From Anaeramoeba flamelloides (Eukaryota; Metamonada; Anaeramoebidae), in the NCBI GenBank assembly GCA_027625915.1, contig JANTQA010000030.1, forward strand, positions 2,108,001-2,172,000: a stretch of DNA of 64,000 nucleotides. The letters are read 5' to 3'. Both the position numbers and the translations under genes were made by a program. This document shows positions 62,591 through 64,000 of the stretch, in pieces. The notes beneath the pieces are model-generated. The model was given only the letters and a program-made list of their open reading frames with translations. It made no database searches and was not told the DNA's origin. Positions within the stretch are counted from its first letter, which is position 1, and each line of letters begins with the position of its first letter.

Positions 62591-64000
62591 AAAAAAAAAA
62601 TATGTAATTATCTAGAGATTAAAGCTGAATCATCAATCTAAAAATGGGGGAGATGATTTATATTCTTTTAAAACCTGTCTCAAAGTATTGATTAATGTGC
62701 AAAAAAAGTAACTTTCTTTAAAATTAAATACCTAACTGGGTGAGGAGGTGAGGTGTTATTCCATTATTTTATAATTATTAGAATTATTTCAAAAATATAC
62801 TATCTACATAGAAATAAAACAAAGATTACAAAACTTGATACCCCTTTGTTAATAATCATGGGAAAATCTTGAAAAAAAAAAATATTTTTCAAAAATGTTG
62901 ACACTTTTTATAATGTTAATGGAAGTTGTTTCGAGGGTTTATCATAAATTCTTATTAAAAAATATTTTGAAATATGTGGATCAGAACTATATTTTGACAA
63001 AATTTGTAAATTTTTGTTTCGCTTTTTCTTTTTTTTTCCATTTTCTTTTTTTTTGCAAAAGATCATTTCTGAAAAAAAAAGAACTTCTAAAAGACAAATA
63101 ATCACTAAGAAAATTCAGACTTTGTAATATCTTTTGAAATGAATTTAATTATCAGCAAAAAATCTTCTTTCTAACCCTCTTTCAGTAAAATTTCAGGAAT
63201 AAAAAATCCGTAATGTTCATTTCAAAAATGATGATTCAATTTTTTTTTTAATTTTTGTTATTTTTTTTATGTTTTAAAATATACGGTTTATATATATTTA
63301 GAATGATTTAAAAGTGAATTAAAAATCAGTTTTAATTATTTGTTATTCTTTGAAACGAAAGGATATATCTTTCATTTTATTATTTCAGGTGGGTAAGATT
63401 TTTTGAAATGCTATTTGTTAAATTTAAAAAAATATTTACTTTTCACAAGTACATAATAGGAATTATAGGAATAATAAAAAAAAATATATTTGTTTATGCC
63501 TCTTTTTTCAAAAAGTAATTAAAATAAAGACCAATAACTCCAATTTTGAATTATGAGAGTATCTGTAAAAAAATTCATAATTAATTTCCAACAGCCCATT
63601 TAGAATTAACACCCTTTAAATAATAGAGCACTAAAATAATTTCCTTTCTTTTATAATGTAATTCCCATTTTAAAAATTTCGGCTCGCCTGATATAATCAA
63701 TTAGTATATGTTATATATATATATATATATATTAATATAAATTCCAAAATTTTGAACACATCTTAAATAGTTGAAAAAATAACAATACGACACTTTAAAT
63801 TTAATTTGGAAAGAATTTTGATTTAACAAACTATTTTATTTTTTGTTTTCTGGTTATTTTCTTTCCTTATCCTTTTTTTTTCAGTTACGTAATCTGTTTC
63901 ATTAGATCTGGTATTTTTTTCGATGGTTGATAGAAGGCTAGTGCCGAGTTTGTTAAATAGGAAAATCATATACAATTGGTCGAAGATATCTTATCATTTG

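Larger units (their letters stand above)
60467..64000. other. Gene-free A+T-rich region at the right end of the window
   Basis: It begins with the promoter side of the HIRIP3-like gene. It holds simple repeats at 62339-62372, 62573-62590 and 63711-63730 and many homopolymer runs. Short open stretches are hydrophobic or Lys/Phe-rich and look like chance. Confidence 0.45.

Overview
This is a very A+T-rich, gene-poor eukaryotic window with spliceosomal introns, long homopolymer runs, poly-Asn tracts and TAA/TAG stops under the standard code. The proteins (a BEACH/WD40/FYVE giant, an Rxt3-type protein, an AIRAP-like AN1 protein, an acidic CH-domain protein and a HIRIP3-like protein) suggest a free-living amoeboid protist. 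Anaeramoeba or an amoebozoan would fit, but sequence reading alone does not settle the lineage. No tRNA, rRNA, CRISPR array or virus-derived element was recognised.

Five protein genes are supported. (1) An ALFY/WDFY3-type BEACH protein of about 3728 aa, minus strand, 20159 to 2989, rebuilt here as four exons with introns of 3352, 130 and 2502 bp. (2) A three-exon Rxt3-like gene, minus, 27477 to 25984. (3) An intronless ZFAND2/AIRAP-like AN1 zinc-finger gene, plus, 36697-37500. (4) An intronless CH-domain gene with a long Ser/Asp/Glu repeat region and a conserved C-terminal region, plus, 50137-54570. (5) A HIRIP3-like histone-chaperone gene, minus, 60466 to 57384, whose reading frame shifts at a run of 44 T (plus strand). 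They do not form a pathway, although two (Rxt3-like, HIRIP3-like) are chromatin proteins and two (ALFY-like, AIRAP-like) belong to proteostasis families.

The rest is dominated by small repeats, all of which look non-autonomous. There are at least nine families: P, arrays of palindromic units between fixed boundary words; K, about 600 bp with GGTATTTCC termini; R, four 1.2-1.4 kb copies with GAGGTTTTGAT ends and ATCGCGAT-like subterminal words; M, about 195 bp TA-flanked MITEs; T, one 0.69 kb element with TTAA ends; F and H, fold-back elements; S, about 170 bp palindromic MITEs; and E, about 470 bp elements, two of them inserted into one member (D2) of a diverged pair of unique-looking segments (D1/D2).

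Layout: 1-2988 repeats; 2989-20159 ALFY-like gene, with P and K copies in both large introns; 20160-24048 intergenic; 24049-29107 Rxt3-like gene bracketed by inverted R copies; 29108-36696 repeats (D1, E3, M2/M3, T, R3, S1); 36697-37500 AN1 gene; 37501-50136 gene-free and MITE-rich; 50137-54570 CH gene; 54571-57383 R4; 57384-60466 HIRIP3-like gene; 60467-64000 gene-free.
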